Positions 1-7,907 are shown, counted from the first letter of the stretch. The stretch: 19,176 nt of DNA from Opitutia bacterium UBA7374 (GCA_002469895.1 DKOA01000073.1:1-19176); one strand, 5' to 3'. Program-made: numbers and translations. Notes: a model not told the origin generated them from the letters alone.

Positions 1-60
1 ACCGATGGCGGTACTGACGGAGGTACCGATGGCGGTACTGACGGAGGCACTGATGGTGGC
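1..60 (+). repeat. TDGG-coding tandem repeat (linker)
   Basis: A 24-bp unit is present twice (1-24 and 25-48, differing at one base) and is followed by a diverged 12-bp half unit (49-60). Read in frame with the hydrolase, it encodes five TDGG repeats, an Asp/Gly-rich flexible linker of the kind that joins domains in secreted enzymes. The array touches the window edge, so its full length is unknown. Confidence 0.9.
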
Positions 61-2019
61 AATGACAACTCGTTGGCATCTTACTCACTCGGCAGTGTTT
101 CCTTTTTAGGTAATGATGCCAGTAGTAATGCTGTCGCGCTACAAATCGATTCGCAATCAGCGCAGGAAGTTGCCGTCAACATAACTACAGCCGGTAACAA
201 CAACAAAAGGGGCGCGGCCATGGGTGCAGGACAATCGAACACATGGGGAACATTCCTCGATGCGCTTGAACCAGCTTGGCACTACTCCTGGAACTGGGAA
301 GTACTCTCGAATCATCCAGATGATGTTGAGTTTGTTCCTCAACTCTTTAGCGCAGGTTCAGTAACTGCGTCTAATCTTCAAAATATCATAGATGGGATTA
401 GTGCTGGCGATGTAGATTACATTATCGGCTTCAATGAACCGGATCTATCTTCACAGGGAAACACAACCGTCAAAGAGGCACTGGATGCCTGGGGAGTAAT
501 GGAACAAGCCCTCAAGGATGCAACTGTTTTCGATCAAGTAGAATTAGTCAGTCCTGTTGTCGCCTCTCAGTATGATGATTGGTTACTCCGATTTCTGGCT
601 GGAGCCATTCAACGTGGATACACCATCGATCACGTCTGCATGCATAAATATACTTCATTTACGAATGCAGAAACCTTTTATAGCAGCTTAAAAGAAAGAT
701 ACCACAGAGAGGTTACAACTACGCTTAACACAACTGTTAGTGCAGACCCCGCTTTTACAGATAATAAGTTTATTCCCTTTGCCACCAACCAGATTGCAGG
801 AAGTGAGTTGGAACAAACATTTGAATTTGTTGTTGAAGGTGCTGTTCCAGAAGGCGCTACCTACTCAATCAAAAAGCAAACAAATGCGGCAGGAAGCGGT
901 TGGAATAATGCATCTTTTCCACTACTTGCTGGAACAAACACAAGAACAGTAGCAGCACCTGGGGCTGGGTTTACCAGAAAAGTAAATGTCATTTTCAGTT
1001 CTGGTGATATCAAGTTAAGCTCATTTAAGCACAACGGTGATGAGCAATTAACGACAACTTCCCAAATCACCCATAGTCTTAGTGATTACGGCCCAATTTG
1101 GCTGAAGGAGTTTGCCGTCAAACGCACACAGACAATGATCGACAACGGTAAAAATTTTCCAGCTGATGATGTCAGTGCTTTCATGAAAACCCTGCTTCGC
1201 AAGCTGAATGAGGATCCGGAGGTATTTAGATATGCTTGGTTTAATTCAAATAATAAGGATAGCGAGTACTTCCCAAGACAAGTGGACTCCCTTATTTTTG
1301 ATATCGAAACCCTTCAAACCACCGCACTTGGCGACTACTACAAGAGTGTAAATGGTCCCAATTATGAGGTAGAAGAATCAGCTACCATAGCAGCTCTCGC
1401 GGGAAGTTCCAATGTATCTGCTGTAGTCACAAATAACAACGGCACATGGACACACAAAGTAGACCTTGCATCCGGTACCGGCAGCGGATCTGAGCAAGTT
1501 ATCACACTGGACGTACAGTCGTTACCCGAAGATGGAGCCAACTACCGTATCGTAAAAACAAACGAGGGCGGGAATCCAGTATATGGTACTTCGACTCCAC
1601 TATCTACCGGCTTGAATGTAGTTACTGTACCAAGTACTACATTTGAAAGAACCGTAGCATTCCAGCTCACCTCCGGGGACATTGCTATTAGCAGCTGTGT
1701 AATCAACGGGGTAGAACTCCTGAACGAGGCCTTCGGTAATATCAACAATGGACTTCTGACGATTACCATTCCTGAATCAGATTATGCCCGTTCTCTGAAT
1801 GTTGAATTCAGTTCCTCGAATATTGAAGTTGATTCTTTCAAGCTCAATAACAACGAGCTGACTGCAATAGCAGTAGATGGTTACTACCCGCTCTACACCA
1901 GCGAAACAGCTGCTAACTTCATAGGAAACGGATCATCGCACTCGCAGACAGTCAATGGTGTTACCTATTATATGCCTAATGGAGTGACACTCTATCACAG
2001 CAACTACACCGGAGAATAG
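1..2019 (+). CDS. Secreted GH128-like glycoside hydrolase with inserted and C-terminal repeat domains (5' partial)
   Basis: The frame is open to the left edge, so the true start, signal peptide and any upstream domain lie outside. Residues are counted from the TTG at 73, which is probably not the start. After the TDGG linker, residues about 40-215 and 335-435 look like an Asl1/GH128 TIM barrel (PF11790 type). They include the aromatic stretch WHYSWNWE, GFNEPD with the likely acid/base Glu122, and PIWLKEF with the likely nucleophile Glu346. These glutamates are about 224 residues apart, roughly 120 more than I expect for GH128, because a beta-rich domain is inserted between them (residues 243-326). 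A homologous domain follows the barrel (470-550), then a half copy (561-596) and a C-terminal TYYMPNG segment. GH128 enzymes usually cut beta-1,3-glucans, so laminarin-like substrates are plausible but unproven. Base composition is more AT-rich than in the genes to the right. The family call is from motifs only. Confidence 0.72.
   Translation, partial: TDGGTDGGTDGGTDGGTDGGNDNSLASYSLGSVSFLGNDASSNAVALQIDSQSAQEVAVNITTAGNNNKRGAAMGAGQSNTWGTFLDALEPAWHYSWNWEVLSNHPDDVEFVPQLFSAGSVTASNLQNIIDGISAGDVDYIIGFNEPDLSSQGNTTVKEALDAWGVMEQALKDATVFDQVELVSPVVASQYDDWLLRFLAGAIQRGYTIDHVCMHKYTSFTNAETFYSSLKERYHREVTTTLNTTVSADPAFTDNKFIPFATNQIAGSELEQTFEFVVEGAVPEGATYSIKKQTNAAGSGWNNASFPLLAGTNTRTVAAPGAGFTRKVNVIFSSGDIKLSSFKHNGDEQLTTTSQITHSLSDYGPIWLKEFAVKRTQTMIDNGKNFPADDVSAFMKTLLRKLNEDPEVFRYAWFNSNNKDSEYFPRQVDSLIFDIETLQTTALGDYYKSVNGPNYEVEESATIAALAGSSNVSAVVTNNNGTWTHKVDLASGTGSGSEQVITLDVQSLPEDGANYRIVKTNEGGNPVYGTSTPLSTGLNVVTVPSTTFERTVAFQLTSGDIAISSCVINGVELLNEAFGNINNGLLTITIPESDYARSLNVEFSSSNIEVDSFKLNNNELTAIAVDGYYPLYTSETAANFIGNGSSHSQTVNGVTYYMPNGVTLYHSNYTGE
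799..1050 (+). repeat. Repeat domain copy 1, inserted in the GH barrel
   Basis: This copy encodes residues 243-326 of the hydrolase. It aligns with copy 2: both share a GS..EQ start, a P-E-x-G/D-A-x-Y turn, and an F-x-R-x-V...SGDI-x-x-S-S ending followed by NG. It lies between the two putative catalytic glutamates. Confidence 0.75.
1480..1722 (+). repeat. Repeat domain copy 2, C-terminal to the GH barrel
   Basis: This copy encodes residues 470-550 and is homologous at protein level to 799-1050. Conserved features are the GS.SEQ start, the LPEDGANY turn, and FERTVAF followed by TSGDIAISS and a NG turn. DNA identity is low, so the duplication is old. Confidence 0.75.
1753..1860 (+). repeat. 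Repeat domain copy 3 (C-terminal half only)
   Basis: This copy encodes residues 561-596. The stretch with ARSLNVEFSSSNIEVDSFKL matches the second half of copy 1 (TRKVNVIFSSGDIKLSSFKH). The first half of the unit is missing or too diverged to see. Confidence 0.65.
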
Positions 2020-2050
2020 AGACGGCTCATCTTAAGAGCATCCAGCTTTC

Positions 2051-2090
2051 AAATCCTGCAGTGCGTTACATGCGTGCTGCAGGATTTTTT
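2051..2090 (+). terminator. Rho-independent terminator after the GH gene
   Basis: A perfect 11-bp inverted repeat (AAATCCTGCAG at 2051-2061, CTGCAGGATTT at 2077-2087) encloses a 15-nt loop and runs into six T residues (2085-2090). It starts 32 bp after the stop codon. This is the clearest terminator in the window and separates the hydrolase from what follows. Confidence 0.88.
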
Positions 2091-2444
2091 GTCCATAAAC
2101 TACGCTTCTGGTCTACGGACTTAACAAAACTACCCGACTCAGTGGATCAGTCAGGACATCCGCTAAATAGAGGCGGAGTCATCCCATTTGCTTTCTGCCG
2201 GGCAACGAACCGAGTGCTCCTGTTCTACTTATCACATTCTCTCGGCATACTTACATGCCTAAGGAGCCCAGCTAGGGCTACTTCGAAGGTCTAATAATCC
2301 GAATTACTCCGAAATATCCCGACCGTCGAAGACTTGTAAAATGACACCAACATTCAGTGCTTAGCCGAGAATCACTCGTGCCAGGTTAGTCTCAGTGCGC
2401 CCCGAGTATCTAACAGAAAAGCTACAAATACTTTTATTTTATCA

Positions 2445-2472
2445 TTTACATTCATGTTTAAATAAGTATATT
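2445..2472 (+). promoter_or_regulatory. Candidate sigma70-type promoter for the TonB-dependent receptor
   Basis: TTTACA (2445-2450) is followed after 16 bp by TATATT (2467-2472) in an AT-rich stretch. Two exact TATAAT words further down (2490-2495 and 2504-2509) are alternative -10 elements but lack a good -35 at the right distance. Any of them leaves a 5' leader of roughly 130-170 nt before the receptor ATG. Confidence 0.4.
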
Positions 2473-2490
2473 ACCTGCATAATAATAGGT

Positions 2491-2509
2491 ATAATAGTTC
2501 AACTATAAT
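2491..2509. promoter_or_regulatory. 19-bp palindrome, candidate operator
   Basis: The palindrome is ATAATAGTT-C-AACTATAAT, with 8 of 9 positions paired around the C at 2500. It overlaps both TATAAT words and has the length and AT-richness of a dimeric repressor site. Fur-type sites are 19 bp and regulate many TonB receptors, but the match to the known Fur consensus is poor, so the regulator is not identified. Confidence 0.45.
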
Positions 2510-2645
2510 TGCTACAAAACCAAAGGGAAACCATTGTCATGTAGCTATTTCAACCGTAACGACTGCGCCTATAATCAACAGGCAACTGAAGAGAAAAGAC
2601 ATACAGTCCGATTACCACCGAATAGTTGCATGAATTTGCATTACA

Positions 2646-5534
2646 ATGAAAGATATCCAAAGGTATACACGGTACATTTCTCTACTTCTACTTATACAGT
2701 GCATCGTTTCGTTAACGTATGCTGACCCCATAGAAAATCCCCCTCTCATCCTAACCATTCCTGAGCAAAAGACTGAAGAAGCGCTGCCCGGGAGAGGAGA
2801 CCTCCCAGCAGATGCCAGAGAGGCCACTGAAGCGATTAACTTGTCTGGAGAGGAAAGCACCGAAGAACTGTATGAAGTTTTGCCGGATTTTGTTGTCACA
2901 GCCGAACAGGACGAAGGCTATTACTCGGCTTACAGCACCTCGGTCTCACGGATCAATACTCTGGTCAAAGACACGCCAATATCCATGTCGATTGTCAACG
3001 AGGAGTTACTCGATGACCTCCAAATTAAGGCTCCGGAAGATCTTGCCCTGGTTAATGCAGCGATTGATAACGAACCCAATGGCTTTTCCCTCGACGGCAT
3101 CCGCATACGGGGCTTTCGCAGCTCTTTCTCACGCTTCAACTTCTTTAAACGCAATCTGCCCGCTGACAGCTACAACATAGCCAGAATTGATATCATCAAG
3201 GGCGCCAACAGCCTGATATTCGGTCAGGCATCCCCCGGAGGATCGGTCAACAATGTGCCCCTGCTGGCCAACTTTCGAAAAGACGTCCGCACTTTGGGCT
3301 TCACTGTTGGCAACAAGGACTACCGTCGCGCCGTTCTCAACGCCAACCAGAAGATTAACGACCACCTCGCGGTTCGAGTCATGGCTGTCCACAACGAGCA
3401 GGGTTACGACAACCCGCTGAAGTACGATGAGCTCCAAGGACTGACCCTTGCTGCGACTGGCAGACTCGGCCCCTCCACAGAAGTACGCCTACACCTCGAA
3501 GGGGTCGATACACTCAACCGTATTCCCCACCGTTCCATGCGGGACAAAACTAAGATCGACGATGATAACAACGACAGCAACGGCTACGACGGCATCCTCA
3601 GTAAGGCGGACTTTTCCGATAGCATCACAAACTATGAGGTGCCCTACAGCCCGGACTGGGTTCAGTACCTCCCAGAACAAGCGCTCAACTGGATCATCGA
3701 CCACACCAAGGAAAACGTAAAACCGATCAACAACCGGGAAGACCTGCGGAACCACTATTCGGGAATTAACCGATTAAACTACGGCGTGATTTCCGGCCCG
3801 GACAAATACAACCGGCGCAAGGGCTTCTTCACCTCCCTCGGGCTGGACCATGCCTTCAGCGAAAACGTCTCCTTCAACCTTTCCCTCAGCGCGCAGACTG
3901 TTGATGCGAATTCCCTCGGGCGCGAGGGCGAAAGCGCGTCCACTGTACGCGACGGGTACGACAGCAATATATTTGGGGGATACCCGAGGCCCAACGTGGA
4001 AGTCGGCGAGCCCTACATCCGCACATACTGGACGAAAAGCGAAATCGATACCGACCGCTTTTCCTCGCGCTCGGCCTTGGCCTTCGAGAACGAATGGTTT
4101 GGGGGCAAGAACAAGATCATCCTCGGCTGGGACGTCACCTATCAGGAAAAAGACGAGGCATTCTACGATCAAGTGCCGGTCGGCGCGGTCGGCGCTACAG
4201 TTGGCAACACACAGCTCGCTCCCGGTGCATACATCCCCCGGGGGCGACTTGCCGGAAACACCGTCAACGGGCAGTTCCGGGCCTATGAGTTTATTTCCCT
4301 GCGCAAGCTGTTTACCAGAGATCGTTCGATCTTGCGCTTCAATGAAGTCATCGAATCGGATATCCCCGCACTACCCTTCGAAAATATAAGCACCGGAAAC
4401 TACGCCCACTTACAATACCCCAATGCTGAGTGGGCGTTGGCCAAGACGACCGAGTCCGCCATACTGGCCAACAGCCTTTGGCTAACCCAACAGGGCCAGT
4501 ACCTCGACGGACGACTCAACGCATTGATTGGCATCCGCTACGACCGGATCCAGATTGATTCAGAACTGAGGAAGATCTCTATCGACGGCTATGACCCCGG
4601 CCACGACGACGGGAATAACAACACATCGGAAGTCACCTACGATAAGTTCAACCCCACCGTTGGCGGGCTCTTTTGGCTCACTCCGGGCGTCGGTATTTTC
4701 GGTAGTTACGCTCGCTCTATCGAGTCGCCTTCCGGCACCCAGCGCACCCCGCTCGGGGAAATCGCCCCACCGGAATTAGGCGAGGGGATGGAGGCCGGCA
4801 TCCGTTTCGACCTTTTGCAGGGGCGGCTCGACGGCCAGTTCGCCTTCTACCGAATCATCAAGGAGAACGACAATACGTTCCGCTACTCCGACGGGCTGCT
4901 CCGGCAGATTTACACCCACGAACAGTACGGCGCGGAATATGGCGATCTTTTCAACGACAGTAACCGGCTAATTATCCCGAACCTGCCGGGGCGCCGTGGC
5001 ACGGGCGACAAGACCCTCTCCGAAGGCCTTGAGCTGGACATGATCTACAACCCCCTGCCCGGTCTCAGCCTCATCGCCTCTTACAACTACACCTTGGCCA
5101 ACGAGATCGAGGAACTGCACCCCTTAGTGGAAAACCCCGAAGACTTTGAGCTCTTCGGGCGGCCCGACCACCGGGCCACCCTGACCGGTCGCTACAAATT
5201 TAAGTCCGGCCCCTTGAAGCGGCTCACTCTCGGGCTATCCCACCGCTTCCGATCCGCCACCACCCAGACCCGTTTCGATCTGCCTTACGACGACGATGGC
5301 GACGGTAATACCGACCGCACTGAGCGGGTCTATCTGAAATTCGGAGATGAGCACAGCACCAGCGCCTTTGCCAAGTGGTCCAAGAAACTGGGCCGAAAGC
5401 GCAACGCCCCGAAAGTCGATCTGGCTTTTCGCGTAAGCAATCTCTTCAACAACCGGGAATTTTCCGGCCGGGAAAACTACGGCTACTACCGCGAATCCCG
5501 CTCCTACAACCTCTCGGTGAAGCTTCTTTTCTAA
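2646..5534 (+). CDS. TonB-dependent outer-membrane receptor
   Basis: This 962-aa protein is a ligand-gated outer-membrane transporter energised by TonB-ExbBD. It has a Sec signal peptide (residues 1-26, hydrophobic LLLLIQCIV, cleavage expected after TYA), an acidic N-terminal stretch to about residue 75, a TonB box-like PDFVVTAEQ (80-88), and a plug domain (about 95-210). The plug contains IRGF and the siderophore-receptor-like segment IARIDIIKGANSLIFGQ followed by PGGSVN. A long beta-barrel follows, ending in an aromatic residue (SVKLLF). The plug resembles the FhuA/FpvA 'siderophore receptor' class, but verrucomicrobial members of this type may import other ligands, so the substrate is open. 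Asp-rich loops at residues 305-316 and 882-890 may bind calcium. There is no clear Shine-Dalgarno sequence; the ATG is chosen because it begins the signal peptide. The gene stands alone, with no TonB, ExbB or ABC transporter nearby. Confidence 0.93.
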   Translation: MKDIQRYTRYISLLLLIQCIVSLTYADPIENPPLILTIPEQKTEEALPGRGDLPADAREATEAINLSGEESTEELYEVLPDFVVTAEQDEGYYSAYSTSVSRINTLVKDTPISMSIVNEELLDDLQIKAPEDLALVNAAIDNEPNGFSLDGIRIRGFRSSFSRFNFFKRNLPADSYNIARIDIIKGANSLIFGQASPGGSVNNVPLLANFRKDVRTLGFTVGNKDYRRAVLNANQKINDHLAVRVMAVHNEQGYDNPLKYDELQGLTLAATGRLGPSTEVRLHLEGVDTLNRIPHRSMRDKTKIDDDNNDSNGYDGILSKADFSDSITNYEVPYSPDWVQYLPEQALNWIIDHTKENVKPINNREDLRNHYSGINRLNYGVISGPDKYNRRKGFFTSLGLDHAFSENVSFNLSLSAQTVDANSLGREGESASTVRDGYDSNIFGGYPRPNVEVGEPYIRTYWTKSEIDTDRFSSRSALAFENEWFGGKNKIILGWDVTYQEKDEAFYDQVPVGAVGATVGNTQLAPGAYIPRGRLAGNTVNGQFRAYEFISLRKLFTRDRSILRFNEVIESDIPALPFENISTGNYAHLQYPNAEWALAKTTESAILANSLWLTQQGQYLDGRLNALIGIRYDRIQIDSELRKISIDGYDPGHDDGNNNTSEVTYDKFNPTVGGLFWLTPGVGIFGSYARSIESPSGTQRTPLGEIAPPELGEGMEAGIRFDLLQGRLDGQFAFYRIIKENDNTFRYSDGLLRQIYTHEQYGAEYGDLFNDSNRLIIPNLPGRRGTGDKTLSEGLELDMIYNPLPGLSLIASYNYTLANEIEELHPLVENPEDFELFGRPDHRATLTGRYKFKSGPLKRLTLGLSHRFRSATTQTRFDLPYDDDGDGNTDRTERVYLKFGDEHSTSAFAKWSKKLGRKRNAPKVDLAFRVSNLFNNREFSGRENYGYYRESRSYNLSVKLLF

Positions 5535-5685
5535 GCTTCGCGATGCATCACTTTGAAACCGTCATTCGAGAGCCCTGAAACATTGGGAAATAACTCTCGG
5601 CAACTATCCGGAACCGACAGGGAATTAACCCGTCACAGACAGAGTACTCAATTCAGCAGCTAACGGAGCAAAGACAGACGTCTGC

Positions 5686-7620
5686 CTACTGGCTTGTGCC
5701 CGAGGACGAGGACGATTCCGCTCCACTCAGAGGCAATTCGATCTTCTCGATGCAATGAAGGACACGTTGCAGCATGGCGTCGGCATGAAGCCCATGAGCC
5801 TCGCGTAGAATCTGCACGGAGCTACCATGCTCAATAAACTGATCGGGCCAACCGATACGCTCAACCGGGCAACTGAGTCTCTCCCGTTGCAAAGCCTCCA
5901 GAACCGCACTCCCGAAGCCACCGGTCAGGACGTGGTCCTCCATCGTAACAATGAGCTTCGCACTTTTAGCAGAAGCACGCAGCATCTCAATATCGAGCGG
6001 CTTGACGAATCGGGCATTAATGACTCCGGCACGAACCCCGTGCTCGCTTAAGAGCGCAGCTAGTTTTTCCGCTTCAGCGACCATACTGCCAATCGCCCAT
6101 AGTTCAATGTCGCCGGGAGCCTCGAGTCTTTTTGCCGTCCCCAGAGGCAGTGCCTCCGCTTCTTCCTTGACCGGAACACCCGCAGCAGAGCCACGTGGAT
6201 AACGAACAAAAGCAGGGCCCTGATAAGCCAGACCGGTCGCCATCATATCAGCCAGTTCATCTTCGTCAGCCGGAGCCATGACGATCGTATTGGGCACGCA
6301 TCGTGCGTAACTAAAGTCAAACAGCCCATGATGCGTAGCGCCATCATTCGGAGACAGACCGGCACGGTCCAAACAGAAGAGCACAGGCAAATTTTGCAGC
6401 GCTACATCATGAATAATCTGATCAAAAGCACGCTGTAGGAAAGTAGAGTAAATGGCACATACCGGGTGGAATCCGGAAGTCGCCATACCGGCGGCGAAGA
6501 GAACCGCGTGCTCCTCTGCAATACCCACATCAAAAAATTGTTCCGGTAATGCCTCTTCAAGGAAATTGAGACCGGTGCCGGAAGGCATCGCGGCGGTGAT
6601 GCCCACCACCTTCGGATCTTTCCGGGCAAATCGAACAAGACTGTGCCCCATAGCATCTTGATACTTCGGAGGTGATCCGGGCTTGGATGGGGGGCTGCTC
6701 TTACCCGTTTCAATTTCGTACGGGCTGGCCCCATGAAAACGCTCGGGATTCTTGATCGCTACATCATAGCCCTGCCCTTTCGTGGTCAAGATATGGAGCA
6801 ATACAGGCTGCTTGGCACGCTTCGCAAAACGGAGATAATAATCCACCTGTTTCTGATCGTGCCCATCAATCGGACCGATGTAGCGAACCTTGTATTTCTC
6901 AAATAGAGAAGAGGAGACAAAAAAGTCTTTTGTCTCCTGCTTCCACTTTGTTCCGAACTGAATCAATGATTCTCCACCCGGCACCTTTTGCAGAAGGGAC
7001 TCAACATTATCGTTAAGGCGGTTGTAGATCGGGTTGGTGATCAGCTCATTAAAGTAACGGGAAAGCGCGCCCACATTTTTGGAGATCGACCATTTATTAT
7101 CATTTAAAATAATTATCAGTCGCTCGGTCGATGAAGCCACATTATTCAACGCTTCCATCGTAATGCCACAGGTGAAGGCAGCATCACCGCAGAGAGCAAC
7201 TACGTGCTCTTTGCTACCGCGCTTATCCCGGGCCACAGCCATACCGAGCGCGGCAGAAAGTGCGGTACCGGCATGCCCGGCTCCAAACGAGTCGTGCGGG
7301 CTTTCATCACGGCTTAAAAAACCACTGAGCCCGCCCGATTGGCGCAACTTGGCAAAGCGCTCATCATTGCGCCCGGTGAGCAATTTGTGAACGTACCCTT
7401 GGTGAGCGACATCGAAGACAAAACGATCCTCCGGAGTATCGAACACCCGGTGTAAGCCCAGCGTGAGCTCAACCACTCCAAGATTGGGGCCAACGTGACC
7501 ACCGTTGTGAGCCGTTGATTCAATGATCTGCTTACGGATCTCCGCAGCCAAATGAGCCAACTGCTCGTGAGAAAGCTTTTTGATGTCGCGCGGCGACTGA
7601 ATCTGCTCAAGGAGTGACAT
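5686..7620 (-). CDS. dxs: 1-deoxy-D-xylulose-5-phosphate synthase
   Basis: This cytoplasmic enzyme joins pyruvate and glyceraldehyde 3-phosphate, using thiamine diphosphate, to give DXP, the first step of the MEP isoprenoid pathway; DXP also feeds thiamine synthesis and often pyridoxal synthesis. At 644 aa it has the usual length. Visible landmarks are HVGPNLGVVELT (42-53), the ThDP/metal motif GDAAFT...LNDN (145-175), the transketolase pyrimidine-domain motif FDVGIAEEHAV with catalytic Glu369, IYSTFLQRAFDQIIHDVA, DRAGLSPNDGATHHG, and a C-terminal transketolase domain with a TMEDH segment. The ThDP motif has GDA where GDG is normal, and HVGPNLG replaces the commoner HLASNLG. It is the last gene of the minus-strand run, 23 bp after xseB. 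No Shine-Dalgarno sequence precedes the ATG, and I see no clear terminator in the 150 bp after it. Confidence 0.96.
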   Translation of the reverse strand: MSLLEQIQSPRDIKKLSHEQLAHLAAEIRKQIIESTAHNGGHVGPNLGVVELTLGLHRVFDTPEDRFVFDVAHQGYVHKLLTGRNDERFAKLRQSGGLSGFLSRDESPHDSFGAGHAGTALSAALGMAVARDKRGSKEHVVALCGDAAFTCGITMEALNNVASSTERLIIILNDNKWSISKNVGALSRYFNELITNPIYNRLNDNVESLLQKVPGGESLIQFGTKWKQETKDFFVSSSLFEKYKVRYIGPIDGHDQKQVDYYLRFAKRAKQPVLLHILTTKGQGYDVAIKNPERFHGASPYEIETGKSSPPSKPGSPPKYQDAMGHSLVRFARKDPKVVGITAAMPSGTGLNFLEEALPEQFFDVGIAEEHAVLFAAGMATSGFHPVCAIYSTFLQRAFDQIIHDVALQNLPVLFCLDRAGLSPNDGATHHGLFDFSYARCVPNTIVMAPADEDELADMMATGLAYQGPAFVRYPRGSAAGVPVKEEAEALPLGTAKRLEAPGDIELWAIGSMVAEAEKLAALLSEHGVRAGVINARFVKPLDIEMLRASAKSAKLIVTMEDHVLTGGFGSAVLEALQRERLSCPVERIGWPDQFIEHGSSVQILREAHGLHADAMLQRVLHCIEKIELPLSGAESSSSSGTSQ

Positions 7621-7643
7621 GATCGTCGATTAGCGGCTGTGCG

Positions 7644-7889
7644 CTAGGGCGCTTCTTCTCCGGCAGAGGGGTCAAACGCTTCTAAACGACCTGTTTTAGG
7701 GTCGAGCTTATTAATCGTCATCTCCGCCTCCTTCAACTGGCCCTGACATAGTTTGAGCAAATTGGAACCTTCCTCAAACTTGGCAACCATCTCCGCGAGG
7801 GGAATTTCTCCACTCTCCATTGCGGTAATGAGAGACTCCAGTCGCTCAATAGCATCTTCAAAGGTAGGATCTGGCTCTTTATCTGACAT
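7644..7889 (-). CDS. xseB: Exodeoxyribonuclease VII small subunit
   Basis: This 81-aa protein is the typical size of XseB, which binds several-fold to the large subunit XseA to form exonuclease VII, a single-strand DNA nuclease. The family signature is clear: TFEDAIERLESLITAMESGEIPL, then a conserved MVAKFEEGSNLLKLCQ segment and a coiled-coil helix ending in LKEAEMTINKL. It sits between the P-loop/DRTGG gene (18 bp upstream) and dxs (23 bp downstream). An xseB next to an isoprenoid gene (ispA or dxs) is a common bacterial arrangement. XseA is not in the window. Confidence 0.95.
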   Translation of the reverse strand: MSDKEPDPTFEDAIERLESLITAMESGEIPLAEMVAKFEEGSNLLKLCQGQLKEAEMTINKLDPKTGRLEAFDPSAGEEAP

Positions 7890-7907
7890 GTCTGGAGTCA
7901 GTTGGGA

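Larger units (their letters stand above)
2091..2645. other. Gene-free region upstream of the TonB-dependent receptor
   Basis: I see no convincing gene in about 550 bp. The first half (2091-2340) has several short hairpins (2244-2259, 2265-2279), a CTTCGAAG palindrome at 2281-2288 and a loose 9-10 bp repeat of TCCGAA-like words from 2298. The second half (about 2420-2520) is very AT-rich and holds the candidate promoter and operator listed separately. Short reading frames here have no recognisable protein character. Confidence 0.6.

Noticed and set aside
2061..2294. Small plus-strand frame after the hydrolase (77 codons)
   Set aside because: It starts inside the terminator hairpin, has no ribosome binding site and no protein-like pattern. 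The opposite strand also reads openly apart from two stops, so decayed coding sequence is possible but cannot be supported.
2520..2645. Riboswitch in the receptor leader
   Set aside because: I looked for cobalamin and other common riboswitch core motifs and found none.
3774..4172. Minus-strand frame of 132 codons within the TonB receptor
   Set aside because: It is fully contained in a well-supported receptor gene and has no independent evidence.
5519..5539. GAAGCTT/AAGCTTC hairpin spanning the receptor stop codon as a terminator
   Set aside because: The 7-bp stem overlaps coding sequence and is not followed by a T run. It may be chance.
5673..5686. CAGACGTCTG palindrome after dxs as terminator or binding site
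   Set aside because: It has no loop and no T run, and it sits downstream of dxs, so neither role can be argued.
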